A program made the position numbers and the translations under genes. Shown in pieces: positions 47,320 to 58,641 of a DNA stretch of 64,000 nt. The DNA comes from Ignelater luminosus (taxonomy: Eukaryota; Arthropoda; Insecta; Coleoptera; Elateridae), in NCBI GenBank assembly GCA_011009095.1, contig VTPC01090711.1, positions 172,666 to 236,665 on the forward strand, in the 5' to 3' direction. Numbering within the stretch: the first letter of the stretch is position 1; the number at the start of each line of letters is the position of its first letter. The notes beneath the pieces were generated by a model, which saw nothing but the letters and a program-made list of their open reading frames with translations, had not been told where the DNA came from and made no database searches.

Positions 47320-50300
47320 CTTACTTACTTAAACGTTGCGCTTATTTGCCGTCAGGCGTAAAGCTTGCTGTAGTTGATTTTAATTAGTTTTTCCTTTATT
47401 TTACAATTTTCTTCCACATCTTCCTGTCTGCTGTCTTTTGTCTTATCTCCTCCCATTTGATATCCCTCTTCTTTAACAGCTTTTTAATTTGTTATTCCCA
47501 TGTCTGTCTTGGTCTTCCTCTGCCCTTCCGTTCGGGTATTTTGGCTTCATAAACTTATTTTGCAATCCTATCATCTTTCATTCGTTCATTAGTTGTCTCT
47601 CTTCTATTATGTCTGTTATTGGTTTAATGTTTAGTTGTTGTTTAATGGTTTCATTTCTGATTTTGTGTATTTTTCTCTTGTTTGCTATCTGTCTCAGGAA
47701 CCTCATTTCTGTTGCATTACTTTTGCTTCGTGTTTCTTTCTGCTCTATATTTTATTATCGGTATGGCTACTCTTTTACAGACTTCCGTTTTAACTCTTTC
47801 TGGGACTTCTTTCTTAGCTAAGAAAGGTGATCTTATTGCATTAAATAGCCTGCCTGCTGCCTCTGTTTGTTCAATGATCTCTTCATCTATTATTTTTTAT
47901 GGTCCCCAGATATTTATACCTATCGACCTGTTCTAACTTTGTTCCTTTGGCGTATATTTGGTGTTCTTTTTGTTCTCTTGCTATTATCATTGTTTTTTTG
48001 TTTTATTGACATCCAGCCATTCCCCTTTTTCCCATCTGTGTGATAGAAATATCCAAGTTATTGTGCAGGGCTCGTTCTGTGGCCACCATTAGTAGCATAT
48101 CGGCTGCAAATGCCATCTCGTTTATTTCTGTTGATTGCAGTTTTCTGTGCCTACATGATAATTGAATAGTCTCTGTTTACTTTCTTTTATCACATCGTCT
48201 AACACCAAACTAAATAGCAGTGGGCCAAGATTGCATCTCTGCCTGACTCCCTCTTTTGTTTGAAATATCTCCAAAGTATTATGTCTTACTCTTACTAGGC
48301 AATTGCTTTCTTCATATAAGCTTCTAACTGCTCTCACTAGTGTTTGATGTACTCCTCTTTTGTTTAAACTCCTCCAGATTTCTTCTCTCTTCAGCCTATC
48401 AAATGATTTCTCCAGGTCGATGTAGCATAAGTGTAACTCTTTATTGTTCCTTATCGTTCTCCCTCCCATATTGAATAAATTAAGTCTTGTGTTCCTCTTT
48501 GTTTCCTGAATCCACATTGTGCTTCTTTCATTGTTTGTTCTGTTTGATATCTTATTCTTTTGTCTAATATTCTTGGGTATAACTTTCCTGGAACGCTGAG
48601 TAGTGTTATTCCTCGGTAATTATTGCAATCCCTACTGTCCCCTTTTTTGTGTAATGAAATGGAATCACTTGGTGCTTTACCTTTTTTTAACGCTTTGTTA
48701 AATATTTGCTCTACTCTATTCCTGTTCATCCTAAATATTTGATCAGTTCTGACATGACATCTATTCCAGGAGATTTTTCTGGTTTTATCTTCTCCACTGC
48801 ATCTTCTATCTCTTCGATCTTAATTACCGGTCTTCTTTGGCTTTCTTCTATTCTCTTTATGCTCTTCCTTTTTTTTTTGTTGAGCCTCATATATTTTCTG
48901 TTCGTCTGTTAATAGCTCTTGGAAGTATTGTTTCCACCTTTCCATGGTATTTTTCTCTCCTTTAATTATTCTACCTTTTTTATCCCTTCTTTCTTGGAAA
49001 ATATGGTTCTTTTTATTTTTTATATTTTTCAAGATGCTATAGAATTGTTTTAGATTTTCTTCATATGACTCTTTTAATCTCTTTCCAAAAGCTTTCCATG
49101 TTTCTTTCTTTGCCTTTTTTATTTCGATGGTTACTTTTTTTCTTGCCGTTTTATATTCTTCATATTCTCTATGATTTTTACTGCTTAGATACTTCTTTTA
49201 TTTCGTTTTCTTCTCTTTCATTATTTTCCTGATTCCATCTTTCCACCATCTTTCCATCTCTTTTAATTTTGGTCGTTACACATATTTTTTTGCTCCTTCT
49301 TTAATCGTTTCCTAATATTTTGCCCAGTCCAGGCTTCCTTCGGTCAGTGCTTTATCCGTCGATTTTTCTAGTTCTTTTTGGTACTTTGCTCTTGCTCTTT
49401 CAATTTGTAGCTCCTTATTTTTTCTTTGCTTGTTCTTTCCTAGTCTTTGGGTGTGTTTTCTTTTTGCACTTGTATTTTCGCTTTAAGCATATAATGATCG
49501 GTTCCGATTTCATAGCCTTTGTACATTCTTACATCCTTTATTCTGTTCCATAGTTTTTTATCTACTAGAAAATAGTCTATAATTTATTTTTCTTTTTTGC
49601 TTTTCCTTTTCCATGTAAACTTGTGGATTTCTTTATGTCTACACTTCGTGTTAGTAATTATCATTTGTTGGTTTCTATATAGTTCTATTATTCTTTTCTC
49701 GTTGGTATTCTGCGTTCTTTCTCCTTTTTTCTCATGTATTTTTTATTGTTTTATTGTTTTTTCCCACTCTGCTGTTGAGATCTCCCATAACTATGCTTTC
49801 TCCGTCTATGTCGTCTATTACGTTTGTCAACTCTTTGTAGAAGGATACTTTTACTTCAACCGTTTCGTCTTCTTTGGATCCGTAGGCCATTATTAAATTT
49901 CAATATTGTTGTTGGTCTTCTATTTGTACTTTAACGGTTAGTATTCTTTTGTCTACGTTCCTTATATCTCCTAGTATGTTAATTTTGTCGTTTTTTACCA
50001 TTAATTTTACTCCCGCTTCGCTATCTCTGTTTCTCTTACCCCGTTCCAGATTAACCAATAATCTTTATGTATTCTTTTGGTGGCATTTCCTTTTCTTTTG
50101 GTTTCTGTTATTCCTAGATAATCTATTTTTCCTTTTTCCATTTCTTCTACTATCTCTTCTTCTTCGTCGTTTAAGCCTCTTACATTCCACGTTGCCATGA
50201 ACATTATTTTTATCCGTTCTTTGTCTACATTCGCTTTATTTCTCGCTGTTCTTTTTTCTTTTTTTCTTGCATTTTTGTTTGCTTCTTTCTGTGTCTCTGC

Positions 50301-50947
50301 TATTTTTCCATTGTCCTTATTCGTATTCCTTTTCATTGCCTTAGTCGTTACCTGTTTAATCTTTTTACTTTTGTTTGTTAGTTTTTTTGAATGTTCCTTT
50401 TTTTGTTCGTATATAAATTCGTCCCTTTCCTTGTCCCATTTCCATTCTTTTCCATTTATCTTTATTTTCCTGTACCCTATTTTTACTTGTTTACCTTTGC
50501 TTCTCTCCTCTCTGACCCTCATTTTTATAGATCTTTGTACATCTCTTTTTTTGTCATATCATTTTTTATATATATTTTGTGTTCTTTGATATTTCTTAGT
50601 TTGTTCTTGTTCTTTAATATTTCTATTTTTTCTGACATATATTGTGTTGTGAAGACACATATTTTGGGTCCTATCCTTCCTGCTCTTCTTATTACTTTAA
50701 CCTAAGTTCTAGTTTTTCTTTTATAAAATCCTCTACATGTACCTTGGGTATTTTACGATATCAATTGCTGTTTCTATAGGTACTTCTGTAATAATCAGGT
50801 TTTGCCTTTTTGGATCCCTTTCTATTTGTTCGAGTTTATTATTGGTCTCTTGCAATTCTTTTTCTAGCTTCCTGTTTTGTTCTTTTAAGTCATTTATTTG
50901 TTGTAGAGTTTCTTTTTGTTCTCTTCTGGGGTCTTTGATTTTACCCA
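47320..50947 (-). mobile_element. 3.6-kb LINE (ORF1-like, endonuclease, RT) inserted in gypsy
   Basis: Minus strand. It starts at ATG 50948 with MGKIKDPRREQ and a coiled coil (LKEQNRKLEKELQETNNKLE), then RQNLIITEVP. An RRM-like part follows in another frame (RRAGRIGPKICVF, YIKNDMT). An open frame at 50007-50522 joins the end of that part, a Lys-rich linker and the start of the endonuclease (FMATWNVRGLNDEEEE, YLGITETKRKG). GDLNSRVG is at 49762-49785. RT: LHKKGDSRDCNNYRGITLLS, AQCGFRKQRGTQDLI, ELHLCYIDLEKSFDRL and TKEGVRQRCNLGPLLFSLVL (48200-48660). The YADD site reads FAAD. The 3' end carries a (GTAA)3 tail next to 47319. Several frameshifts make it inactive, but all domains are present. Confidence 0.88.
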
Positions 50948-50960
50948 TGTTAGAAATTTA
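50948..50960. repeat. target-site duplication of the inserted LINE, right copy
   Basis: Exact second copy of the 13-bp word at 47307-47319. Its first base overlaps the A of the LINE start codon on the minus strand, so the true duplication is 12 or 13 bp. Confidence 0.85.
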
Positions 50961-51110
50961 AAATGTTGATAACTATTTTTTGAATTAGGACAATTGACTT
51001 CTACGTAGTTTAAATTCTCAGTGGAGCATAGAATTTTTAGTTTTCGAACACCACTAATTCAGAAATTGTGTCCTCGCCTGAGGTACTTATCATTCAGGAC
51101 GATTGGTAGT
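50961..51110 (-). mobile_element. gypsy element, part upstream of the LINE insertion
   Basis: The minus strand reads NLNYVEVNCPNSKNSYQHFK immediately before the LINE target site. The frame then resumes beyond the LINE with MIKASKL at 47305. This has the form of the strand leading into a gypsy protease active site (YVEV.C....FKFL.DTGA..S.IK); the DTGA itself is not recognisable. Gag was not identified further upstream. Confidence 0.5.
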
Positions 51111-54100
51111 TTAATTTAATATTTTGATTTGTTTCCTTATTAGTATTTAAATTAATTTACTCACGACTTTGATTGTTAAATTTTTTGTAGTATTTGCAGG
51201 TTTTTTTGCGATAATTCGAATTTTAACTGGAGCTTGCTTGTGGGTTAACAGAAGTGGCATTTTAATTAGAACTTAAATTCTTATTTACAAAAATTAATGG
51301 ACTTGTTTTGTCGTGTTCTTAATCTACATTGAGAAGCTTCGTAGTTATTATTTTTGCAGAATGTAGTATTTCTTTAAACACTTAGTTTTTTCTTCTGTTA
51401 GAGCGGATTGAAATGAAAAATAAATTAAGTAAACAAGAAAATTTCTTTTCTATTTTAGAATAAAATTTAATATAGTAAAAATGGATATACTATATAAAAA
51501 ATAAAGTCAGAGTATCTGACGATGTAAACCAAAAGTTACGGCCAAAAATCGAAGATACGGCCAAAAATCGAAGATACAGAACAGAAATATCATAAGGAAA
51601 AAGCAATGAAAATATATTTATATAATATGTAGTCATTCACTTATCTGGGCTGTATGAGTAGATACTGAATTGATATTTTCTAACTGATTATGATTAGGTT
51701 TCCTGTTATGCTAACTTATGAATATTTTATTAAACATGAAATTGGCCATTCATACTTTTTCTTTCTTTTTTTAAAATAGCAATTTCCATATAAATAGCCT
51801 AATACATTGTGTATAATTTTGTAAAATTGCCCATTATGTTTATTTTACGAAATATGCAGGATAAGTAAGTACTCATTTTGTGTAACGAGCACGCAGATAA
51901 ATGAAATGCATAATATCCTAAAGCGATATCAGTAAAAGGCAGTAAATCAGCACATTTCTTAAAAAAATGGAAAATAATCCATAAAGAGAAATAAGTTAAG
52001 AGACCTTATATGGTACATATATGGATTTTGCTCAAACTCACTGTGTAAATCACACCAAATCTGATAAAACATCCCATGAAATGTTGTGACTAAGGAACAC
52101 CCTGTATAAATGTAAAAAAATGTTACTATTTAAAAAGATATTTTAATTTGCCGAGACTTTTGAAAAATGTATATATTAAGAAGCAGCGAACTCAATCTTC
52201 AAATTTTAAACAAACCCGTGACCCTTAACCGTGCAATTAGTAAACTTCAACTACTGTTTACACCTTTCATTTTGTATGTCAAGCTGCAAAGTTCACATAT
52301 TTGTTTTTATATTTAGATTTAAGTAATCAAAGTACAAAATACACATTTTATTATGTCATAACATAAGTACAAAGGCTGACATTTATTTAGTTAATCTGAC
52401 AGTAAACTAATTCTAGATATTGTAAATAAAAAGTGTTTGCCGTAAATTATACAACCAAATCTTGAACACTTGAGTGACGAATAAATTATATTGAGAACTA
52501 TCTGTCTTTAAACAGATTAAAATATTTAAAATTTAGATTCGGTACATGACTAAAGTAGGATAGCAGAATACTAGTTACTTAACATTGGCATTCAAACCAT
52601 TACCGAAAATTCGTATTATTATTTAAATCTGCAGATTCCAACATGCAATTTACATTCTTCTTCTTTGATATGTTAATAAAAATGATTTAACCACGCTCTT
52701 GTCATTTTAAGACATTCTCGGTGCTTTACGTTTCTACTATTTTTAAATGCCCTTTAAATTAATGTCTTAACGATCAATCTTTTGCAATTTTCAAAGGTTG
52801 TTCTGGTTTTTTTTTCTCTTATAATTGGACTGTGATGTATTGATTCGACTTGGAAATAAAAGTCTAAAATTAGACAAACAAAATTTTAAAATCTGATGGA
52901 CATACAAATAAAAATATGCAAAATACTGAGATTCTGCTTATTAATATTAATTTGAAAATGGTATTCAAGACTGTAGTTAGTTATCTGACAATCTGCAGTT
53001 TCTCAGAACCAGAGGAAATGTCTCCGCCCCTAGCAACATATCAATTGCATTTGGAATACTAGAAGTTTTCGTGCCCGTCAATTTACAGCACAATTTGAAT
53101 ATGTAATTCTTCGTAAGTTTATAATAATAAATTCGATTTCGACGTTTTTTCTTTTTATAATTACCTTGTGTATAAGGTACATTTACTGTTATGCGTAATA
53201 TGATAATCTCCATATTAATGACTTGTCATCCGAGTATTACTATGTGCATAAACGCATAACGATAATATTAGAACTGTTCTTATTTTCGTTACAGATCAAT
53301 GTCTGTCTTAAGTTTGATAAAGTGGTCATTTAACTCACTCACAAGCCATTAAAATGTCAAATAAATAATAATGCTATTTTCAATTTTCTTGTTTCTAAGT
53401 GCAAAAGTTGCTCGTCTTGAGAACTTTCCTTGTCTAAGTTGAACTTGATAAAAGTTAGTTTTTAATGTAGCCCAAATTAAAACTAACTTTATTGGAGGCA
53501 CTATACACCTTAAAAAATATTCTTGTAGTTCTTCGTTTGCATCATTCTGTATTTGTATTTTAAAACTCTTGAACTCAAGACATCAAAAACCTTTACACCA
53601 TGCTAGTTCTATCAGGGCTGAAGAGAGAAAATCCAGGCCCAGGTAGAAGAAAGCAATTAACCCAAATAATGTTTTAAAAATATTTTTAAAAAAATTAACT
53701 TTATTCTTTGTTTCAAGACCTCTGATTCGTATTCTATTGCTATAGTTTCTTTCTATATTATTGGATTCAGAGTAGGCCTCGACATGTTATTTTTGTAACA
53801 CTGAACTTTGAAATCAAATTAAGGGTCGGTATGTTCATCTATGAATAACTTTAATCAGAGATTTATTGTATTGGATATAATTGTGACAATAGTTGCAGTA
53901 GATAGTGAAGCATAGGGGTCGAAGACGGAGCACAGAGGACTTCGTAAATATTCCTTGTTACAACTGTTACCATTTGTTCAGTATTACCACGCATAATACG
54001 TATAGGGTTCAGACTACAATGAGAATTCATTATTTTATGAACCAGTACTGTTGCAGTGGCAAAAAAGATTATTTTTAAGGTAAATCTTGTAGAATTTGCT

Positions 54101-54479
54101 AATTCTCATTGTGCCTAAAACGACTGAAGGTATTTAATCTGAGTTGATTTACGTAATGTATGAATTTTTGTCTAAAATGTACGCATGAAGCAGAGGAACT
54201 GGCATGTCTAGTATATGCCCTACTTGTAGACTGCTTTTACCACGTGAATACTTTGAGGAGTGAACAAATCAAGAATGTTGCAATTGGGGCCACGAAATGA
54301 TCCACGACCTTACATCAACAATGCAGAAATTGAACAGAACACAAAATGGATACTTTTTCCCAAAAAGAGAAAGAGGCCTTTAAAGGGTGAAACTTTATAA
54401 GCAGAACATACATGTAGGCAACTCATCTCACGCACAACCAATAAAGAAACTTTATACATGCTAAATTCTTAATGTTGGC
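51111..54479. other. 3.4 kb AT-rich, no gene recognised
   Basis: Both strands were searched by eye. The word GAACACCCTGTATAAAT at about 52087-52105 is common at the ends of insect mobile elements, but no partner was found. Frames such as 52977-53213 (-) lack any motif. A 3' part of a plus-strand element may begin around 54200. Confidence 0.35.
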
Positions 54480-54862
54480 ACTAACAAGTTAATGAATTTC
54501 CCAATTTTATTATAGTGAAGATTTCTAAATGTAATAAAATAGTAAGAGGCGTTAAAAGAATTCTAAGTAATCATCTAGCCAGTAGGAGAATAAAAGGAAT
54601 TGCAAAAAGTGCAAAGATTGAACAGATCACTGATATAACAAAAGCTTCAGCAATTCATGCAAGTTATGAAGCAAAAGATAACAGCCTTAGGGTCAGTATT
54701 TGCAGGTACAACCTAAGAATTAAAAGATACAAGAAAACTAAACAATTTAGGAAAAATCAAAACAAACATAAAAAATCAGACGAAGCCACCAAGTGAACAA
54801 GTTATGTACAATCCCCCAATAAAGATAATGGACAGCGATAAGTACCAGTTGTGTAACCAACC

Positions 54863-55319
54863 CATTCTACAACATCACCATTACTTTACCTATTCTACAG
54901 CTGGCGCTGTTTTCCCTACTCTCAGCCATTTCCTCCATTCATCTTTTTGTTCCCAGTCACTATCTTCTAAGCCTCTATTTTCCATGACATCGTCTACTTC
55001 ATCCCTCCAGGATCCTCGTTTTCTTCTTCTCATTGGGCTCCACTTTGTTATTTTCTTTATCCATCTATTATCCCCACATCTTCTTACATATATGCCCGTA
55101 CCACTCTACTCTTTTCTTTTCGATTGCACTAACTGCATCTTTTGTAACACCCTTTCTCTCTCTGATTTCTTCGTTTGGGATTCTATCTATTCTTATTACA
55201 TCACAACACCCCCTCCAATATTCTATCTCTACGGCGTTTATTTTTGATCTGCTTCTTTTGTTCACTACCGAAGTTTCCGCGCCGTATGTCATTAAGCCAG
55301 CAAAGCGTAGAAGCTTATC
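54863..55319 (-). mobile_element. 5'-truncated RTE-like LINE, C-terminal tail only
   Basis: The minus strand reads RFAGLMTYGAETSVVNKRSR, KINAVEIEYWRGCCDVIRID, RIPNEEIRERKGVTKDAVSA and EKKRVEWYGHICKKMWG. It then continues, through one frame change, with MRRRKRGSWRDEVDDVMENR and WEQKDEWRKWLRV. This is the conserved tail after RT in RTE-type LINEs. The 8-bp word AACCAACC flanks it on both sides (54855-54862 and 55320-55327), as expected for a target duplication, and the plus-strand LINE continues on both sides. Confidence 0.8.
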
Positions 55320-55689
55320 AACCAACCGCTCGCAACAATAAATAAACAACCGGGCTGGAAAAAATCGCTTGTGCCTGGAGATTGACAAACTAAGGAGCAA
55401 AGCAGACGTAATAAGCGAATTTATCCAACCAAAGTTATGAATAAAATGAACGGTATTACCATGAGTTGAAAATAGACATCGAAAACCAGATCCAAGAACT
55501 AAACTGACAAAATATAGAAACCTAAGACAAAAGGCCACGGCTAAAGGAATAAGGATCCGTAGATACCATGAAGCTTCAATGCAATCAAAAGAGATTACCC
55601 AGTAATCTCACTCAAGCACCAAACCACGCCGACATTAGGACAAATGAGGAATCTGGGCACAACCGGCACACGCCGATCTATACCTTTTC

Positions 55690-56065
55690 AACTTCAAATT
55701 GGGAACAATCAATTTCAAAATGGGAACAATCAATTTTAAAATGGAAACAATCAATTTCAAAATGGAAATAATCATTTTCAAATTGCTAATAATCAGTTTC
55801 ATAATGAGACTAATCAATTACTCTATTATATATTACATAAATGAGGCATTTATTAATCACACTAATTGTTATTAATTAAATATGACATTTGATAGTTATT
55901 ACAACTGATTGCAGATTGTTTAATCTGATATGGGTTAGTCTCAATTTGAAGTTGATTGGTCTCGACTTGAAATTGATTATTCCCAACTTGGGATTGATTA
56001 TTCCCAATTTGAAAATGATTATTCCCATTTTGAAATTGATTGTTCCCAATTTGAAGTTGAAAAGG
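55690..56065. repeat. inverted pair of about 21-bp minisatellite arrays
   Basis: The left arm (55690-55820) repeats TTTCAAAATGGGAACAATCAA-type units about six times. The right arm (55945-56065) is the reverse complement, with units such as TTGATTGTTCCCATTTTGAA. The outermost 45-50 bp of the arms, including CTATACCTTTTCAACTTCAA on the left and its complement on the right, are an exact inverted match. The arms grow more different towards the 110-bp spacer. The structure could fold into a long hairpin. It lies inside the plus-strand LINE. Confidence 0.9.
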
Positions 56066-56516
56066 TATAGAACCCGCTGTCTGTCTGATATAAAGAGATC
56101 CGTAGTGAATGTCCTTGGAATGAGTATTCAAAGCTTCACAGCATAAGAAGTGAAGGAAGCCGTAACTAAGACTATTAACTGAAAGACATCAGGTCCAGTT
56201 GGCTTCACGATTTCTGACTGAAGAGATTTGCAATTATGCACGAAGTGCTGGCTAGAAATTTTACTCAAGTATTGCACAACCCTGAGCGTATGCCCGAATA
56301 TCTAACAAAAAGCAGCACATATCTTCTGAATAAGAAAGGCAACTCTGAAAATCCAAAGAACTACCGAGCCATAACTTGCCTCTCAGTGATATATAAGTTA
56401 TTAACATCTTTGATAAATAATGTCATCTATAATAATAGCTTAATAGCTGTAGAGCGGAAGGGTTGTATCAAAAGGTCGCTAGAATGCAAAGCAAGTAAGC
56501 AAGCAATTCAATGTTA

Positions 56517-57280
56517 ATTCCCCGCCAAAGGCGGGAGGCCGTTTTAAGCTCCCCGTAGAATTCCTTCAGCCTGCTTGGTAAGGATTAATTGGCAGCAACG
56601 CAGATTATGTTCATTTCTACGCTAGAGCCCCGGTCTGTTGGTGTTATTGATGTTGAGTTGAAATACGGCAGGTGTAGGACCAGCAGTTGGCGATGAGCTG
56701 GTGGTCGCAAAGGTGGTGGTCGCTGATGTTTTTCAGCGATGATGTTAGGATGTTAAGAAGTTAGGAAGTGAACAACGTGCGGCGAAACGAGATGTCTAGG
56801 GTAGTGGAGCATTGAGAAATACTGTTCCGGCATTTGCCTTCACCACTAGAGGAAATCACGGAAAAACGCTAATGAGAACATGCGGTCCGGGAATATCCCT
56901 GGCCTCCCGTATACGAGCTTAACGCTGAAGACGCTAACTACATCGCTCGGTAATTCTTCTGGTCTTGACCAACTGGGGGGTGGCATTGAGACCCTGGGAT
57001 GGTGGGTGACTTCTTGTCTTCTAGGCTCCCCAGGTAGCCATGACTTCCTTGACAAATGAACCCACGGCGGGGGCTATCTCCGCGAAGGCAGGGGTCTCGC
57101 AGAGATTCCGACCGAGCGTCTTCAGTGCCCTGAAGAGCTTGTCGAAGTCGAGTCTGGTGTTTCTGGCTGGTGAGGTGGGCTCGCGCTTCTCGCGGAGGGT
57201 GCTTGGCGGTCGGTCGTAAGATTGGGCGGCCCCGGTAAGATGCAAAGGACATGTCACCGTAGATGTAGTTGTCATGAAAT
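56517..57280 (-). mobile_element. GC-rich insert in the plus-strand LINE, class unknown
   Basis: It separates two adjacent RT segments of the host LINE (KGC..S.ECK and YIDNKKALDSVPHNW). Near its left edge is a perfect hairpin CCCGCC-AAA-GGCGGG at about 56521-56536. One minus-strand frame (57021-57275) reads RLDFDKLFRALKTLGRNLCE and has a protein-like texture without a known motif. Base composition is clearly more GC-rich than the surroundings. A 5' segment of an R1-type LINE, a SINE-like composite or a Helitron-type end are all possible. No target duplication was found. Confidence 0.45.
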
Positions 57281-57660
57281 TTGCTCAAACTAAAAAGCGA
57301 GATTCGTATAGTTGCTACATTGACAATAAGAAGGCGCTTGATTCTGTGCCGCACAATTGGCTACAGCACGTATTACAAATGTATAAAATATCTCTAGATA
57401 TCCGAGTTTTGCTGCTTCGACTGGCGAGTCAATTTGCTAATAAATAATATTAATAGTACAAACGCCGGATTTAGATTTCAGATGGAAAGTAATATCAGGC
57501 TCAGTTATCTTTTGTAGATGGATGATGTCAAGCTGTACGCAGAATCAAAGAAATCGCTTGTAAAACTCATGAAGATTATTCGGATTTTTAGTGAAAACGT
57601 AATAATGGGTTTTAGTCTAGAGGAATGTGCTGTTGTGGCATTAATGTTATTCTAAGCAAA

Positions 57661-58237
57661 TTGCTTTAAAACTTAGTAATTTTTTTTATTGACAGATTTA
57701 CATTTCGATTTAACAGAAACAATTCTCTTTGACGTGAGATTGTCACATATTTACCTTAACAGTAGGTCACTGAAAAACAAAAACGATATTTTAAGAGGTA
57801 TTCTTAATACGATGTAAGATTTTTATAAAAATATTAATTTTAATACACTTTCCGCCGAGAAACGTTTAAAACGAATAGAAGTCTTTAGAAAACTCATCCC
57901 GACGCAGCAAATTGCGTTCAAGATCTCAAAGAAACACGCTTAAATGATATAATAAAACTGCAGATTTCCAACTCGCCTCGAATTCGTTTGCATTGATTTC
58001 TAACGCAGATTTTTCACAATTCTACCTTTTCAAACGTCATGAGCATATCTAAAGCTTTAGAACACACAAATTCACCTCTAAAAGCCAGAAATTCTTGGAA
58101 AAATTCAAAAAACTTGCAACGCAAGTGTCACAACTGCGTTTGCTGGAACCATAAAAAACCAATAATACAAACGTTTATAAATAGAATAGAAATTGAAAAG
58201 AAGAATTGCGTCTAAAATCTCTTTGGAAAAATTTTAC
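57661..58237. other. AT-rich gap
   Basis: No feature recognised; probably eroded 3' part of the preceding LINE. Confidence 0.3.
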
Positions 58238-58239
58238 TA

Positions 58240-58639
58240 CTGTAGAGCATCGATTATCCGAACTTCCGTCAACCTAACGATCTGTTAACATTTAAAAAAG
58301 TGAGGGAAACCTGTGCAAATTTATTGCTTAAGTCGAATCACAAGATGGATTTGCAAGGAAAACAATGAAATCGACGGTAAACGACAAATTGGAAAGTGCA
58401 ATGAGCCAACAAAGAAAACAGCTGCGAAAAGGCAACGATTAATTACTAATTATTTTTAAAAAGTTTAATTCTTGATTTGTACCGAGACGATGAGTTCATT
58501 TGTTTACAGAATGCATATGTATCGTATGTGGTTTATGATTAAATTTATGGTTAAATATCAATTTCGATCTGTTATTCGAATTATCATTTATCCGAACCCC
58601 TCCTAGTCCCGTAGTGTTCGGATGATCGATGCTCTACTG
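58240..58639 (+). mobile_element. 400-bp pogo/Tigger-type nonautonomous element
   Basis: The terminal inverted repeats of about 24 bp start CTGTAGAGCATCGATTATCC on the left and, reverse-complemented, CAGTAGAGCATCGATCATCC on the right, with two differences. TA dinucleotides flank both ends (58238-58239 and 58640-58641). The consensus start CAGTAGA.C.TCGATTATCCG is typical of pogo/Tigger elements. Internally one plus frame keeps KKTAAKRQRLITNYF followed by a stop (58407-58460), like the K..+.ITDYF tail of pogo-type transposases. This suggests it arose by internal deletion of an autonomous copy. Confidence 0.85.
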
Positions 58640-58641
58640 TA

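Larger units (their letters stand above)
54480..57660 (+). mobile_element. plus-strand LINE broken into at least four pieces
   Basis: Pieces in order: 54480-54862 (SICRYNLRIKRYKKTKQFRK, the basic segment before RT); 55320-55690 (GWKKRLCLEIDKLRSKADVI read across frames, then GIRIRRYHEA); 56066-56515 (MHEVLARNFTQVLHNPE, MPEYLTKSSTYLLNKKGN, KNYRAITCLSVIYKLLTSLI, RKGCIKRSLECK); 57281-57660 (AQTKKRDSYSCYIDNKKALD then SVPHNWLQHVLQMYKI, and MDDVKLYAESKKSLVKLM). The motifs P..W..G.TYLL.K....NPKNYRPITCL, E.KGC.+.S.GCKDQL, YIDY+KAFDSVPHSWL and YMDDLKLYA belong to one RT family. At the active site the tyrosine of YMDD is a TAG stop (57515-57517). It is interrupted by a minus-strand LINE, an inverted minisatellite and a GC-rich block. 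Confidence 0.8.

Noticed and set aside
50197..50705. Hydrophobic plus-strand frames of 130 and 104 codons that look like membrane proteins
   Set aside because: They are the antisense of the Lys/Glu-rich LINE ORF1-endonuclease region on the minus strand; the composition is a complement artefact.
20997..52105. Words like ACACCCTGTATA at about 21010 and 52095 as transposon termini
   Set aside because: No inverted partner or target duplication was found at either place.
56517..57280. Helitron end at the CCCGCC-AAA-GGCGGG hairpin
   Set aside because: The expected CTRR terminus shortly after the hairpin and an A^T insertion site were not found, so only a generic insert is reported.
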